DNA of 64,000 bases from Argyresthia goedartella (GCA_949825045.1 OX463807.1:39142749-39206748); one strand, 5' to 3'; shown: positions 53,225 to 64,000, counted from the stretch's first letter. Numbers and translations are program-made. Notes: generated from the sequence alone by a model not told the origin.

Positions 53225-53378
53225 CGATTAGAAAACACCATTGTTTGTTCCGGATCGCATATGAGGGAACCAATATCTGAGATCGGTGCATAGTCGATCG
53301 ATTCGAAAACCCCATTGTTTGTTCTGGATCACATCTTGTCTACTGTAGGACACCACTTGTAGATATGTGATCCAGAAC
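53225..53378. repeat. Direct and inverted copies of TTGTTTGTTCTGGATCACAT
   Basis: CCATTGTTTGTTCCGGATCGCAT near 53240 and CCATTGTTTGTTCTGGATCACAT near 53312 are direct copies. ATGTGATCCAGAACA near 53362-53376 is an inverted copy, forming a palindrome with the second around a loop of about 30 bases. Confidence 0.75.
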
Positions 53379-54635
53379 ATACTATTATTACCTACTTATG
53401 TGCGTTGTTTCTTCTTGTTCCTTGGCCACACTCGTCGCCTCGTCGCTCACTTGCGCCGCCGCGCGCAAAAACTAACGCGGCAGCTGATTAACTATCGACA
53501 GATATTAAACCAGACCGACAGGGTTTAGAATTTACGTTTCTTTTGTTCTTACATGTCAACCTAACACGAAGACTATTCCGGGGCTTTGCTGCGCTTGCCC
53601 CCTCTAGTCTTCACCTATGCTACCGCAATGTTTGCCCTGGTATTTCGTTTGCAATTCAAGTTTAAACCAGTTTACTAGTTAACAGTCAAAACTATTTAAA
53701 AGTAAGCAGTACACTACAGTTTACTACCTGTCGATAGTTGACCAACTTACGAGGAAAACAACGTTAGTTTATCAACTAACGGTTTTGACTATCTCACGGT
53801 GACACATACACATACATACACATACATAAATTCGTGATGGACGACACAAGCGACACCATGACACTTGCAGCGTTTCTCGCCGGAAGTTGTAACTTAGATA
53901 AAAAATAATTATATGTTATTTTTCTCACAAAATATTTATTTTTGCTAATTCAAAAATTTTAAATGTTACATAAAATATGATACGGGCATTATGAAACTTT
54001 AACCGTATTTCACCTCAGTTACCAGGCCTTTTTAATAAAAATAAAAGTTAGGAACCACATATGGCTTTGCACAACCTTGGCTGGTATGGTTTTTGTGAAA
54101 TTCTAAAAGTTTACAGAAGTTACGATACTTGCTTAGAAATGTATTCATTTTAATTTGTGGCGCGTTTCTTAATTAAAGTTCTTGAAACGTGCACGTTTGT
54201 CGGGATTCACCGACAAACTTCTAAGCCTAAACGTAGTGTGGTATGAAAGTTGACTACCTTTCGTTTCGGTTAAATGATACCCTTTACAGACAAAGGTATA
54301 TAAAGTAACACTTCAATTGTGCCCAAAGAAACGAATGAAAGACGGCCCCAAAACACAGCGACGTTCAACAGACCTAAACGGCCGCCACTGTGCAGATTGG
54401 GCACAGCTAGAGCAGAAGGCCAAAATCGGTCAAATCTACATCATTACTTATAGCCCTATACCCCTGCTGAGAAAACGAGATGATGATGGGTACAGACAGA
54501 CCTAAGGGTTGAATGTACCAAAGAGTAACTTTTTCTGCACGTGCGCTTTGTGCCAAGTCTTTGAAATTTGGTACGGCCTTAGTTGATCTTTAAGGATTAA
54601 GAGTGTGATACCTGGCGCGGCCACAATCGCCGATA
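53379..54635. other. Non-coding stretch with small inverted repeats
   Basis: No gene recognised. It has a short GC-rich patch (53420-53480), an inverted pair CTATCGACAG/CTGTCGATAG (about 53489 and 53735), a (CATA)n-like run near 53806, and a hairpin GTTTGTCGG/CCGACAAAC near 54195-54218. A 62-codon open stretch at 54317 lacks coding signs. Confidence 0.45.
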
Positions 54636-54785
54636 AGCTTAATTTTTTGCGAGAAACTACTATTTAATACTTCAAGGAAAAAAATTGTACCTCAATTAAT
54701 CAAGAGTTATAGCTTAATTTTTTGCGAGAAACTACTATTTAATACTTCAAGGAAAAAAATTGTACCTCAATTAATCAAGAGTTAT
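54636..54785. repeat. Exact 75-bp tandem duplication
   Basis: Unit 54636-54710 is repeated without mismatch at 54711-54785. It begins AGCTTAATTTTTTGCGAG and ends CAAGAGTTAT. Just outside, GGCGCGGCCAC (54614-54624) and GTGGCCGCGCC (54806-54816) form an inverted pair, so the duplicated DNA sits in the loop of a possible GC-clamped stem. Confidence 0.95.
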
Positions 54786-54894
54786 ATATAGTACCTACGT
54801 TCTTGGTGGCCGCGCCCGGTAGAATACATCGTAGCGCGGCCAACTTCAGAACGATGAAAATGCTAGATATAACTAAAATTTATGTATCGGCAAT

Positions 54895-55428
54895 TTAAAA
54901 GATTTAAAAGATTTATTCACAGTTACTGTGTCACACTTACAGTCTTTCGACCAAAACGTGTGACCTTCACGAACAAAGAAAACATAAGTACATAGATAAA
55001 ATTAAAAAGTACACAGAAAAATAAAACAGAAGTAAACAACAAAACAAAACAAAAGTACACAACAAAACAAAACAAAAGTATACAAACAGAGGAACAGTAT
55101 TTACTTACACAGTCTTAAAAAACAAAAGGGGCATATGAAAAACGTCCCAATCTGAGTGCTGGGCGACACAGGCATTGAGTAGGGTCAGTGCCTGAAAAGT
55201 GGGTGCGTGACGAGCATGCTCTGTACGAACAACACCCGCAGCGAAGAGCGACCGCGACCGTAACATCGTGTACCGAGCCGGCGCGCTAAGGGCAACACTT
55301 TGTAGTGCGACCGGGTTATCTACTTTAATGAATTTAAAGAAATAGTATACCTCAAAATATGCCATGTTATAGTCATGAATCATTCCAAAAATTAATAAAA
55401 TTAACATAAGTTTGTTAGAACAAAACAC
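54895..55428 (-). mobile_element. Probable 3' fragment of a non-LTR retrotransposon
   Basis: On the minus strand an open stretch ends HAPTFQALTLLNACV followed by a DWDVFHMPLLFFKTV end with a stop at 55105; its N-terminal half includes LSAPARYTMLRSRSL. This is the style of C-terminal ends of some insect LINE ORF2s. A 3' UTR with ACAAAACAAAACAAAAGTA units and a possible tail of AAATCTTTT units (54895-54915) follow. No RT domain is included, so the call is tentative. Confidence 0.4.
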
Positions 55429-56020
55429 CTTACAACGCCTGGAGAAATAGTAATAGCAATTTTCAATAAAATATGTAATGGATGTCTACGACCGTACTTT
55501 GGTGCAGTTCAACTACCTGCATATACCTATAGTATACCTGTTCAAATGCGAGGTGGCAAAGGCACAGTTAGCCAGTTATTCAATAGGTGGTCAATTCAAT
55601 TTTGTTGGGGCCTATCGCCGCACCAAGGAGTGAATATTTCTATGTGACAAATTAACAGTTTAAAAGAACAACATAACGTCACGCCTACGCGATACGGAGT
55701 GGGAGGGGCACATTTGCTTGAGAGGGGGCTAGCCCTCCGAATAGTGGTCTTAAGATAAATAACTTATTTCATGGAACAGTTAAATAGATATTGATTTATG
55801 CATTAATGATGTTGGGATCCCAACCGCAGTCAATCATAGAATTTTTCACTGCAGGGTGTATAGTGCTAAGGATTCATCATCGAAGAGATTTTAAAAACAA
55901 GGGTAATTTTTACATTTAATTTGAAAAAAAACACGCACAAAAAGCATGTCCGTCAATCTAAAACCTTTGCCGAAGCCTAAATGATTCGATGCGACCGATA
56001 TTAGTAGTTTATGTGAATGC
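55429..56020. other. Non-coding stretch
   Basis: AT-rich intergenic sequence. I see no open frame, RNA gene or repeat of note in it. Confidence 0.5.
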
Positions 56021-56122
56021 TACATAATGGAGGGCATTAATACTCGAGAGTGGGTTTATGAAACGAGCCGAAGGCGAGTTTTATAATAATATCACTCGAG
56101 AGTTTTAATGCCTAATTATGTA
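56021..56122. repeat. Near-palindromic element of about 100 bp
   Basis: The left arm, TACATAATGGAGGGCATTAA then TACTCGAGAGTG and TTTATGAAACGAGC (56021-56068), mirrors the right arm, GCGAGTTTTATAATAATATC then ACTCGAGAGTTTTAATGCC and TAATTATGTA (56075-56122). Only about six bases form the loop. I recall similar ACTCGAGAGT palindromes in other insect genomes. It would fold into a long imperfect hairpin, like a small MITE. Confidence 0.8.
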
Positions 56123-56246
56123 CAGTTACATACACTAGTTTATCTACACACATATCATAAGCTCTCTTTGATGTGTTCAGGAACCGCATGTTTGACCGGC
56201 ATTGTGGCTCTGCAGTTGTTTAGCTTGTTCTGTAGTACCAACTTCA

Positions 56247-56351
56247 TGCAGGCGGGCGTCGGCGTTCGAAATTTGAATGTCAGTACCAACTTCACAGACA
56301 AATTAAGGGCGGCACGCGGGCGGGCGTCGGCGTTCGAAATTTGAATGTCAT
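56247..56351 (+). repeat. Partial direct repeat with GGGCGTCGGCGTTCGAAATT
   Basis: The block GCGGGCGTCGGCGTTCGAAA plus TTTGAATGTCA occurs near 56251-56282 and again near 56319-56350. AGTACCAACTTCA also occurs twice next to it. This is a tandem duplication of about 68 bp with some divergence. Confidence 0.8.
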
Positions 56352-57889
56352 AATATGTAGAAAAATTACACATTATGGTCATAATGTGTATTTTTTCAGA
56401 TAAGAAATGAGTTTTTACCAAGTAGTTTAACATTATGCTGATCGTAACGTGCGGTTTTTGTACGCAGTAAAGAGGGTTTATGATACAGATGTAGTGAATA
56501 ATCATTTCCTATCGGCAAAACTCGGAACAACGATAACACCCGAATGGTGCCGATGTGTCTATGAATTACTGTATTATTAAATTACGTGTAGGTATCAAAT
56601 AAATCGCATACTTTATTTATCAATGTCAAATGTCAAATTGTTGTCTCGATGGGTACTGAGTGCGAGTGAAGAAGTAAGACAAAAACGAACATTTCCGAGA
56701 AAATACGAAAGGAAAGGATTATTCACTACATCTGTACGTGTGTAGATAAAATATATAAAGCTTCTCTGAATGTGGCAAGGAGGTTGGATTGTAGGATTCA
56801 ACCTCATAAGAACTAAACTTTTTTAATTATGTCAAATGTTGTTATGTTCTGGACACAGATTAACGAAACTCTTTGCTTAAATACTTTGAGGTTCTGGAAT
56901 CAGATAAAGTAAATAAAGAAGAAGTAAAGAGTTTCGTTTATCTCCGGTTTTGGACCCTTCCTCGACATGGAAGGAAACGGTGGTATTTTTTCAGGTAGTA
57001 AACTAAAGGTTTGAGTTAAAAAACTATTTGTTAAAAAACGATGTCAAACAATACGAGGTCTCACTTAAACTGGCCGACATATTTTTTTATAAATATTATT
57101 TTACCTATAGGTAATAATAGAGCTAATAGAGCAACATATCTTAATATTTAGTGTTTTTCATGAAATTAATTATAAACAATGTGGGTGACGAGCTACGGGA
57201 TGACAGATCAATCACAATGACGAGGCAAGGACGGTTCACTTTAGATATCCTTGAACGGGTATTCCAACAACTAGGTAGTTTTTATGATTAGAAGCACTGA
57301 TTGCCCTATGGTGGAAAATCATCTGCTCAGTCAAATTTAAAACTTAACAATGTTATCGCCACCTAGTTAGTGCGCAAAATAACTCTAATGTCAACAATGT
57401 TATGTCAAGTGATAGTCTGTGGTCAAGTGTCATCCGTATTTTCTTTCCTTGTTTGCTTCGCGTTACGGAAGAACGGAACGTGCGGGGCGTGTTCCACTCA
57501 TAATATGAAGTTGTCCTATATGTTCACAGTCCGTCTCGTTCCTGTTCGCTCGATTCTCGACACTTTTTTTTTCTTTATGTTTATAATAACAACTTTATGT
57601 TAATTTGTTCCATACTCTTCCTGCCTGCATATTATCCTGAAGTGAGGGAAACGAAATGTAGGTCACGTCACACTCAAACAAAGTAATGAGCCTTTTCCAT
57701 AAAGGAAAAAACATTACAAAAAAAAAAAAACAAAGTAATGATTGTCTGCGTTTTGTTCATTACGTTTTGCTTGTTCGTTTTGTCTGTGTTGTTTCAAACC
57801 TTGTAGGTAATAGATTATTTCCCAACAAGCCCAGTGTTTCTGGGTTCAGGCTTTTTGTATGTAATTTTCAGAGTCAGAGTCATTTTTTT
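56352..57889. other. Non-coding stretch
   Basis: No supported gene. An inverted pair ACGAAACTCTTT/AAAGAGTTTCGT (near 56864 and 56928) forms a hairpin with a loop of about 50 bases. The short open stretches at 57370 and 57686 have no coding features. The right end runs into the tail region of element I. Confidence 0.5.
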
Positions 57890-58049
57890 ATTGAATATAA
57901 ATAAATAAATTATCTTATTCAACGTCAAAATTATACTTACTTATAACTACAAGTCAATTTTTTTTTATATAAAAAAGACTACACCGTTTCGGAAGGTGGG
58001 CCTCGGGGTTAAGAAGAAACGGCAAGAAACTTCCCCATACCTTTTTTTT

Positions 58050-60356
58050 TTAAAGTGACTTTACAACAGGTACTGGTTTCGGTCTAAGGAAATTCGCCGG
58101 CGAGTGATAGACTTGATCCATCGCCCCTCGTCGAATTTCTGTGCGCTGAGATGGTATGGACCATGCAGTTTTGTCATCTAAGTATTCCTTAATACTATAA
58201 TAGGACTTTCTTATCAGCTCATTTTTAACATAGTTTTTGAACCTCTTTTCAGGAAGGGTCAATGATTCCTGTGGTATTTTATTGTAGAAGCGAATACAGT
58301 GCCCCATGAATGATGTGCCTACTTTACTTAGTCTAAATAATGGTAGTGCTAACCTATTTTTATTTCTAGTGTTAATTGTATGGCTATCACCTACAATTTT
58401 AAATAAAGCTATGTTTTTTCTTACATGCATGATATTCTCGTATATATATTGACAGGTAACCGTAAGTATATTAATTTCTTTGAATTTTTCTCTTAATGAT
58501 TCTCTAGCATCTAATTGATATATCGCCCTGATCGCCCTTTTTTGTAAGAAAAATATCCTATTTATATCTGCTGCTCTCCCGCAGAGCAATATTCCATAAG
58601 ACATAATACTGTGAAAATAACTAAAGTAAACCAATCTGGCAGTTTCAACATCTGTAAGGTATCTGATTTGTCTGACCGCAAAAGCGGCTGAGCTAAGTCT
58701 TCGTGCGAGATTAGTTATGTGAGGACCCCATTGAAGTTTAGAATCTCTAGTGATTCCGAGAAAGATTGTGTCTTCAAAGAGGTCCAATCTTTCAGATCCT
58801 ATTCTAACACTGCTTTCAACCTGTCGTACATTAGTAAAGTAAAGTAAAGTAAAGTATTATTTATTTGCATGCATTTATTTAGGTAAACAAAATTTGATAC
58901 ATTTAGTCTTCTTTGAGTTTAATAACAGGTTGTTTACATTAAACCAACTTAACACATGAGAGAGTGTACTATTTGCGTCGTCTAGAATTTCTTCTTGTCT
59001 TTTCACCTTGAAAATAATAGATGTGTCATCAGCAAATAGAACAATCTGAGTAATTTTTTCCACCATATAAGGCAGGTCATTCATGTACACTAAGAAAAGG
59101 AACGGACCTAAGATAGAACCCTGGGGTACACCAATATTCATATGGGTTCCAGTGGACTTGCATCTGTTTATATCTACTTTTAGTAATCTTTCCATTAAAT
59201 AAGATTCTATTAATTTTAACGCATTATCTTTGATACCATAGTGTTGAAGTTTGAGCAAAAGAGTTTGATGGTCCACACAGTCCTTGGAAAGATCACAGAA
59301 AATACCAACCGCATCCTGTGATCCTTCCCACGCACTATAAATATGTTCTACTAGCGCTACTCCGGCGTCTGTTGTTGATCTGCCTTTACTGAATCCGAAC
59401 TGTTTTTTGTGGAGTAGCCCAGATGCATTGAAGTGAGAGAGTAGTTGACTCAATATGACCTTTTCAAACACCTTGCTCAACACTGGCAATACAGATACAG
59501 GTCTGAAGTTGGCAGGGTCTTGTTTACTACCGGATTTAAAAAGTGGTATTAATCTGCTCATTTTCATGAGGTCAGGAAAAACTCCGTTTGCTATACAACT
59601 ATTGAATGTGATTGCCATGAATGGTGCAATCACATCGATTACTGATTTAATCACGTTAACCGACATGCCCCATAAATCTTCAGTCTTTTTCATGCTAAGA
59701 AGTTTAAATGTTTTAACTATAGTTATAGAGCCTATTGGCTTGAAGTTTAAGCCATCCTTGTTTTGGGGCACATTTTCAACCAAGTAATCTAAAGACTTTT
59801 CAGAAGAGGATGGTAGTGCTTCTGTTGTTATTATTGGTATGGTACTGAAGAACTTTTCAAATGCGTTAGTAACGTCCTCGTTTGATGAGAGTAATTGGTC
59901 GTTAACTTTTAAATTAAAACTAGATTCACTAGACCTAACCTTGCCTGTCTCTTTTTTAATAATGTTCCATGTAGTTTTAATTTTATCGCCAGAAGCTTTG
60001 ATTTTATTGTTAAGATGTAGGCACTTGGCTTTGTGGCAGTCTTTCCTCAAATTTTTAGAATAATTTTTGACAGAGACGTTAAACTCAGGACTGTGATCAT
60101 AGGATTTTTGCTCATACAATTCATATAGTCTGGACCTGCTCTGTCTTAAATCCTCTGTTGCCCATTCAGAGAATTTTGATTTGTTGACCGGTCTCACTTT
60201 TGTCAGATTGAAAACCTTTTCAAATTCCGCAGATACAGATTTGAAGAAGCTGGAATATAATGTGTTCGGATCTTCACAGTAAGGTGTTAACGGTAGACTT
60301 GACACTAGTCCACTACGAAATTTTTCCATTTTCTTCAAAGTTACTGGTCTACACAA
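58050..60356 (-). pseudogene. Element I ORF2, reverse transcriptase and C-terminus
   Basis: Minus frame 60356-58875 carries the RT: MKMSRLIPLFKSGSKQDPA, FRPVSVLPVLSKVFEKVI, FGFSKGRSTTDAG, FCDLSKDCVDHQTLLL, GVPQGSILGPFLFLVYMNDL and IVLFADDTSIIF. In the CDLSK block, about three codons (AFD) found in relatives are missing, taking away a conserved catalytic Asp of the palm. Frame 58787-58050 continues with FLGITRDSKLQWGPHI, SIMSYGILLCG and FLQKRAIRAIY. The two frames are separated by the small insertion at 58836-58880. The rest is well preserved. Confidence 0.88.
58836..58880 (-). mobile_element. Very short retroposed tail (CTTTA units) inside element I
   Basis: About 45 bases, with four to five GTAAA units on the plus strand then TATTATTTATTTGCATGC. 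It interrupts RT codons (CIKFCLPK on one side, VRQVESS on the other). It looks like the 3' tail of a strongly 5'-truncated LINE. Confidence 0.6.
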
Positions 60357-60359
60357 TAC

Positions 60360-61088
60360 TTAAACGGGCTTTATAGCATTACTTTCTTCAAATACTACAA
60401 TCTGACCAGTGTGGTCTAAACTTAATGCCTTAACTTTTTGTTTATCGTGAATACTACATTCACAGAATACGTTATCTAGACAAGTAGCGGAGGTAGCCGT
60501 TATTCGTGTGGGCTCCAGAAAGACATTGCACATATTGTAAGACTTAAATACTGCAAGGATCCTAGTGTGAATAGAGCAAATTGCGGTGTCTAGTAAATCT
60601 ACGTTAAAGTCGCCGCAAACTATGACGCGTTTGGACTTGTTTCTGGATGCAAGTTTAAGAACTTGTTCCATCACTGATTCAAAGACTTCAAAATCTCCTT
60701 CGCCCCGCCTGTACACACTAACAAAAGTATATTTTTCCATCTCAACACACGAGACTTCAGCATTCATTTCACTAGAAAGACTAACAATATCCTTTCGTTC
60801 TTTACACTTAAAACCATCTTTTACTAAAATTAAGGAACCACCTCTAGTTTTAGTCTTTCTATTGAAACAGCTGATCACTTTATAATTTGGTATGCTGAAC
60901 TGCATTGCACACTCTTGCAGCCAGTGTTCTGTCATACAAAGTATATCTATTCTTTCGCTTTCTAAAAACATTTCTAATTCTAGTTGCTTGCCAGAAAAGC
61001 CTTGTATATTTTGGTGCATTACCTTTAAGCCGTGCTTTTCTGTTGTCGGTTGCGGCAGTTTAAAGTTACAATAGTATCGTTTGTACAT
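60360..61088 (-). CDS. Element I ORF2, endonuclease part
   Basis: Open minus frame of 242 codons. Endonuclease blocks are VMHQNIQGFSGKQLEL (metal-binding Asn), ILCMTEHWL (catalytic Glu), CFNRKTKTRGGSLILV, VIVCGDFNVDLLD (Asp, Asn), FLEPTRIT and LSLDHTGQIVVF (Asp-His). It ends with a TAA at 60360, four bases before the RT frame, so a single nonsense or frame change parts the two domains. The start MYKRYYCNFKLPQP could be natural. Confidence 0.87.
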   Translation of the reverse strand: MYKRYYCNFKLPQPTTEKHGLKVMHQNIQGFSGKQLELEMFLESERIDILCMTEHWLQECAMQFSIPNYKVISCFNRKTKTRGGSLILVKDGFKCKERKDIVSLSSEMNAEVSCVEMEKYTFVSVYRRGEGDFEVFESVMEQVLKLASRNKSKRVIVCGDFNVDLLDTAICSIHTRILAVFKSYNMCNVFLEPTRITATSATCLDNVFCECSIHDKQKVKALSLDHTGQIVVFEESNAIKPV

Positions 61089-61127
61089 ATTGCCTTGTCA
61101 GTAGTTACATGCTTCTTAGTACGTGTA

Positions 61128-61440
61128 CTAATCGTTGTGGTGACAGTTATACAATTATTTACTTCTGTTATACCGTTTATAACAGATTCTAAAATAAATG
61201 AAGCTAAAGACGTATTACGTCAGCTATTACGCTATTACGTCAGTGTCAATTTTAACAATAATAACTTTGATGTCCTCACTGTTTCCGTCAGTGATGTATT
61301 TACAAATTAATAGATTTGTGTCAAAGAATACAATTTTTGTATTGCGTACAGTCATATTATGCATATACATATTTAACCTATGAGTAGCGTGCTGTTGCTT
61401 TCCATTCATTGTATTTTCGTAAGAGAATTGTTAATTTAGT
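61128..61440 (-). pseudogene. Element I ORF1, C-terminal remnant
   Basis: A short stretch HATHRLNMYMHNMTVRN with VFFDTNLLI matches the VHRMNMHLYNITCHHSD and LYFDMNNFI region of the esterase-like ORF1 of elements B and E. The frame is then lost. It shows that I belongs to the same ORF1 type. Confidence 0.65.
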
Positions 61441-61559
61441 GTTAAACCTCGTAAGGGAGGATATTTTAGTTTAGTTTTATATTTATTTTATAGCTATTGT
61501 AGTATATTTATTTATTTATTTTAAATGGATATCATAAACAATTTCACAGACAGTTTTTC
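61441..61559. other. Junction between elements I and J
   Basis: About 120 AT-rich bases with TTTATTTATTTATTT; no gene is seen. It may hold the 5' end of element J. Confidence 0.4.
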
Positions 61560-63730
61560 TCTAGCTCTTCTAACGGCGACTCTCTTGGTTCAGGAGGTGT
61601 CGACTCCCTTGCGGACGCATCATTGTCTAGCAATCTGAAACGAGTGTTCAACAAGTCGGAGTTCAATTTCAATGTCGTTCATATTAATGCCCAAAGCATT
61701 CCTGCTAGTTACGCTGATCTCCTGGAAGCTTTCTGCGATCAGAGTATACATGGTGTTTTTGTATCCGAATCATTTCTGAAACCATCTCTTCCTTCCTCCA
61801 TGTATTCTCTGCCAGGGTTCAAGCTCTATCGCAACGATAGGACAGGCAAAGCAGATGGCGGGGTTGCTATCTACTTACGTTCTGACATTCCGTGCAAAGT
61901 CATCTGCCACTCGCCAAGCCTGTACTCTGGTTCGGCTGAGTATCTCTTCCTTGAGATCAGCTTGCACCACAACAAAATTCTTCTGGGTGTATATTACAGC
62001 CCCTTACTTCGTATCGATTACTTTGAATCTCTACTCAGTAACTTGACTCCTCTCTATAGTGACACTCTCATCCTCAGTGATTTTAACACCTGTCTCCTGA
62101 AAAATAACGCCCGCTCTGCCAAACTTAAATCTATTGTAAATTCCTTTAACTAAAATATTCTTCCCCTTGACGCTGCTCACTTTCAACCGCACTGTATTTC
62201 CTCTCTTCTCGATCTCATGATCATCTCCAACATAGCCAAGGTGGCTGTTCATGGCTAGCTTAATACCCCATTCTCCTATCACGATCTGGTGTATCTTTCA
62301 TACAAAATTAGGCTCCCTAAGCGCAAAGTCAAATTCCTTGATATTCGAAGCTTCAAAGGTGTGAACCCCGATTCCCTGAAATCAGATGCCTCATCTGTCG
62401 ATTGGACCCCCGTTGTAACTGGTAAGACCGTTGATGATAAAATCCTGAAGTTCAACTCAATTGTTCTGGGGCTGTTCGACAACCACGCACCAATGAAAAA
62501 GGTCAGGGTAAAACATTTTCCTGCTCCGTGGCTGCCAAACGCTATCAAGCGTTTAATGGCAAACAAAACCGTGCGAAGGGGCGATATAAGAGAGACCCAA
62601 CCGATAACAATCTCCTAACATTTAAACGCCTTCGAAACCTATGCAACCGCATGTGCCGTGACGCCAAGCGACGCCACATCTATGAGCGTATAGAAATGTA
62701 CACCCCAGTTCAGGTCTGCAAATTTCTTAAAACCCTTGGTGCTGGCAAGCCCCAGGAATTTTCTTCAGGTGATGTCGATCTCAACAGTTTTAACCAGCTT
62801 TTTCTTCTCCCCCCCTCGTGATAGACCCCGCCACAAAGGAGGCAACCCTTCGTCATCTACGGTTGAAGGCTGCAGTCTGTATTTCACCGTTCAACTTTAC
62901 TCTCGTTGGAATCGGCGCAGTTAGAAAAGCACTGCTAGCTATCACATCCAAAGCTGCTGGTGGCGACAACGTCAGCCATCAGATGATCCACAGCGTCCTA
63001 GAAGAGTTGCTCCCTCCAATTACCCACATTATAAACTTCTCTCTATCAGATAGAACTTTTCCTAGTCTGTGGAAGAAAGCACTTGTAATCCCACTGCCCA
63101 AAAATTCCAATCCCTTATCCTTCAAAGATTACAGGCCCATATCTATCTTACATATTCTCTCCAAAGTCCTTGAATCCATTGTCCACTCCCAACTCACCTC
63201 CTACCTTTCATCAAACAAACTTCTCAATCCTTTCCAATCTGGGTTCAGACCAGGGCATAGTACTACCACAGCACTCTTTAAAGTCAGCGATGATATACAG
63301 CTAGCCATGGCTCAGAGGTTGGTTATGATGCTGGCCCTGCTTGACTTCAGCAATGCCTTTAACTGCGTCTATTTTGACATTCTTGTCGCTATATTAACAT
63401 CGCTGAATGTCTCCTCCCACGCTAATCGCTGGTTCGACTCATACCTGAGAGGTCGTCAGCAGCGCATTAAGTCTGAAGAGACCGAAACTCAATGGTGTGA
63501 TCTTTCCTCAGCAGTGCCTCAAGGTGGTATTCTCTCTCCTCTTCTTTTTCAGTCTTTATAAACTCCATCTCCGACGTCTTCTCTTCTTCGTATCATCTGT
63601 ACGCAGATGATCTACAAATTTATCGCCACTTTTCCCCCTGCGATGTAGTTTCATCCGTGGAGGCTCTTGTAATGGTACACACACTGAATACAAGAGTCAG
63701 TTCATTTAACGCTTGGGTTATCGAGTAATT
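61560..63730 (+). mobile_element. Non-LTR retrotransposon J, 3'-incomplete
   Basis: A plus-strand element facing element I. It begins shortly before the endonuclease and is readable to just after the RT catalytic motif, where retrotransposon reading fades near 63730. The C-terminal part and 3' tail are not recognisable, which is unusual for a LINE and suggests a deletion or another insertion at that point. Confidence 0.78.
61623..63730 (+). pseudogene. Element J ORF2: endonuclease-reverse transcriptase, broken
   Basis: The endonuclease is in 61623-62153: FNVVHINAQSIPASYADLL, GVFVSESFLKPS, KADGGVAIYLRSDI, LLGVYYSPLL and ILSDFNTCLL. A TAA at 62151 and a TAG near 62254 follow. A linker frame (62289-62618) is followed by another in 62528-62821. 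The RT is in 62818-63561: FPSLWKKALVIPLPKNS, YRPISILHILSKVLESIV, FQSGFRPGHSTTTAL, LDFSNAFNCV and AVPQGGILSPLLF. A frame change precedes the catalytic LYADDLQIYR at about 63600. In SDFNT the usual GDFN Gly is Ser. At least five breaks are present. Clade not certain; nearest in style to insect Jockey-like elements. Confidence 0.85.
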
Positions 63731-64000
63731 CGAAGTAAGTTGGCAAGAAATGAGCCTGAGAACGTAGTTAATTTCGGGGAAAAGAAGTCGGGTCAGGTTT
63801 TTTTTGTCGCATTCCTGCGAAATGAGTAGGAATCAGAGCCGATTTGGCTGCGCGCTGAATAAATTATTGATAACTAAATAATGGAAGGTTCTTATGGAAC
63901 TATACGGAGAAAGCTAATGTGTTGACTGCAAATATACAATTGCGATTGATTATTACGTTGTGGTGAGTCTGACATCACGGATTTGCATATCTTTCCAGTG
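63731..64000. other. Non-coding right edge
   Basis: No recognisable gene or retrotransposon motif; the sequence runs off the window. Confidence 0.5.

Larger units (their letters stand above)
57890..61440 (-). mobile_element. CR1-like non-LTR retrotransposon I
   Basis: A minus-strand element related to B and E (same ORF order and motifs, many amino acid differences). The 3' end is in the T-rich region near 57890-57970. It contains a C-terminal ORF2 part, an RT part, an endonuclease part and the end of an ORF1. A 45-bp insertion lies at about 58836-58880. The 5' end is within ORF1 near 61440. Confidence 0.85.

Noticed and set aside
54317..54505. 62-codon open frame in the intergenic region
   Set aside because: No family pattern, codon signs or splice context; expected by chance.
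57370..57603. 77-codon open frame with hydrophobic end
   Set aside because: AT-rich chance frame ending in a T-run; no homologous pattern seen.

Overview
The window reads as animal, most likely lepidopteran, nuclear DNA. It is AT-rich, some coding pieces have GT-AG introns, and it carries an interspersed element with AGGGTTCCGTACC-type ends that I know from moth and butterfly genomes. It also holds many insect-type non-LTR retrotransposons (LOA, R1, CR1 and Jockey-like) and a BEL/Pao LTR element. No bacterial or organellar gene organisation is present. The species cannot be named from the sequence.

From about 1 to 49.5 kb the backbone is one decayed Maverick/Polinton (adintovirus-like) provirus, cut into pieces by later insertions. 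Its plus-strand genes, in order, are: packaging ATPase (64-1200), a conserved Maverick protein (1280-1837 and 4832-5242), a DAVNK-motif protein (5262-5374 and 18753-18926), a retroviral-type integrase with chromodomain (19020-19680 and 26711-26967), a PLA2 plus hydrophobic pVI-like protein (26994-27671), an adenain-like protease (27770-28144), a minor capsid jelly-roll (28174-28857), a small basic protein (28841-28984) and the major capsid protein (28981-29735, broken). The protein-primed DNA polymerase lies on the minus strand (49523-44262). The left end is outside the window and I could not fix either terminal repeat.

Insertions into that backbone are: a 417-bp lepidopteran repeat (602-1018); non-LTR element A (1838-4831); a LOA-clade element (5375-18752, 11-bp target duplication) that itself carries a BEL/Pao element (8449-15951, 5-bp duplication), whose gag carries a further short insertion (13601-13860); CR1-like element B (19681-26707) holding a reversed fragment C (24453-25594); minus-strand element D (29726-36030) split by element E (30787-34407), which keeps a 954-codon open ORF2; minus-strand elements F (36033-39070) and G (39990-44258); and an R1-clade element H (45490-47631) inside the polymerase. 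An island at 39073-39989 is neither clearly viral nor clearly retrotransposon.

Right of the provirus, a host-type minus-strand gene ends at 49891 with four exons, two of them tandem duplicates. Next comes a two-sided array of inverted, hairpin-containing repeats (51.07-53.13 kb), then mostly non-coding sequence with small repeats and palindromes, and finally two more non-LTR elements, I (minus, 57.9-61.4 kb) and J (plus, 61.56-63.73 kb). Retrotransposon and proviral pieces in both orientations, nested up to four deep, make up most of the window. Some open frames (protease, minor capsid, small basic protein, element E ORF2) are intact beside heavily broken ones.
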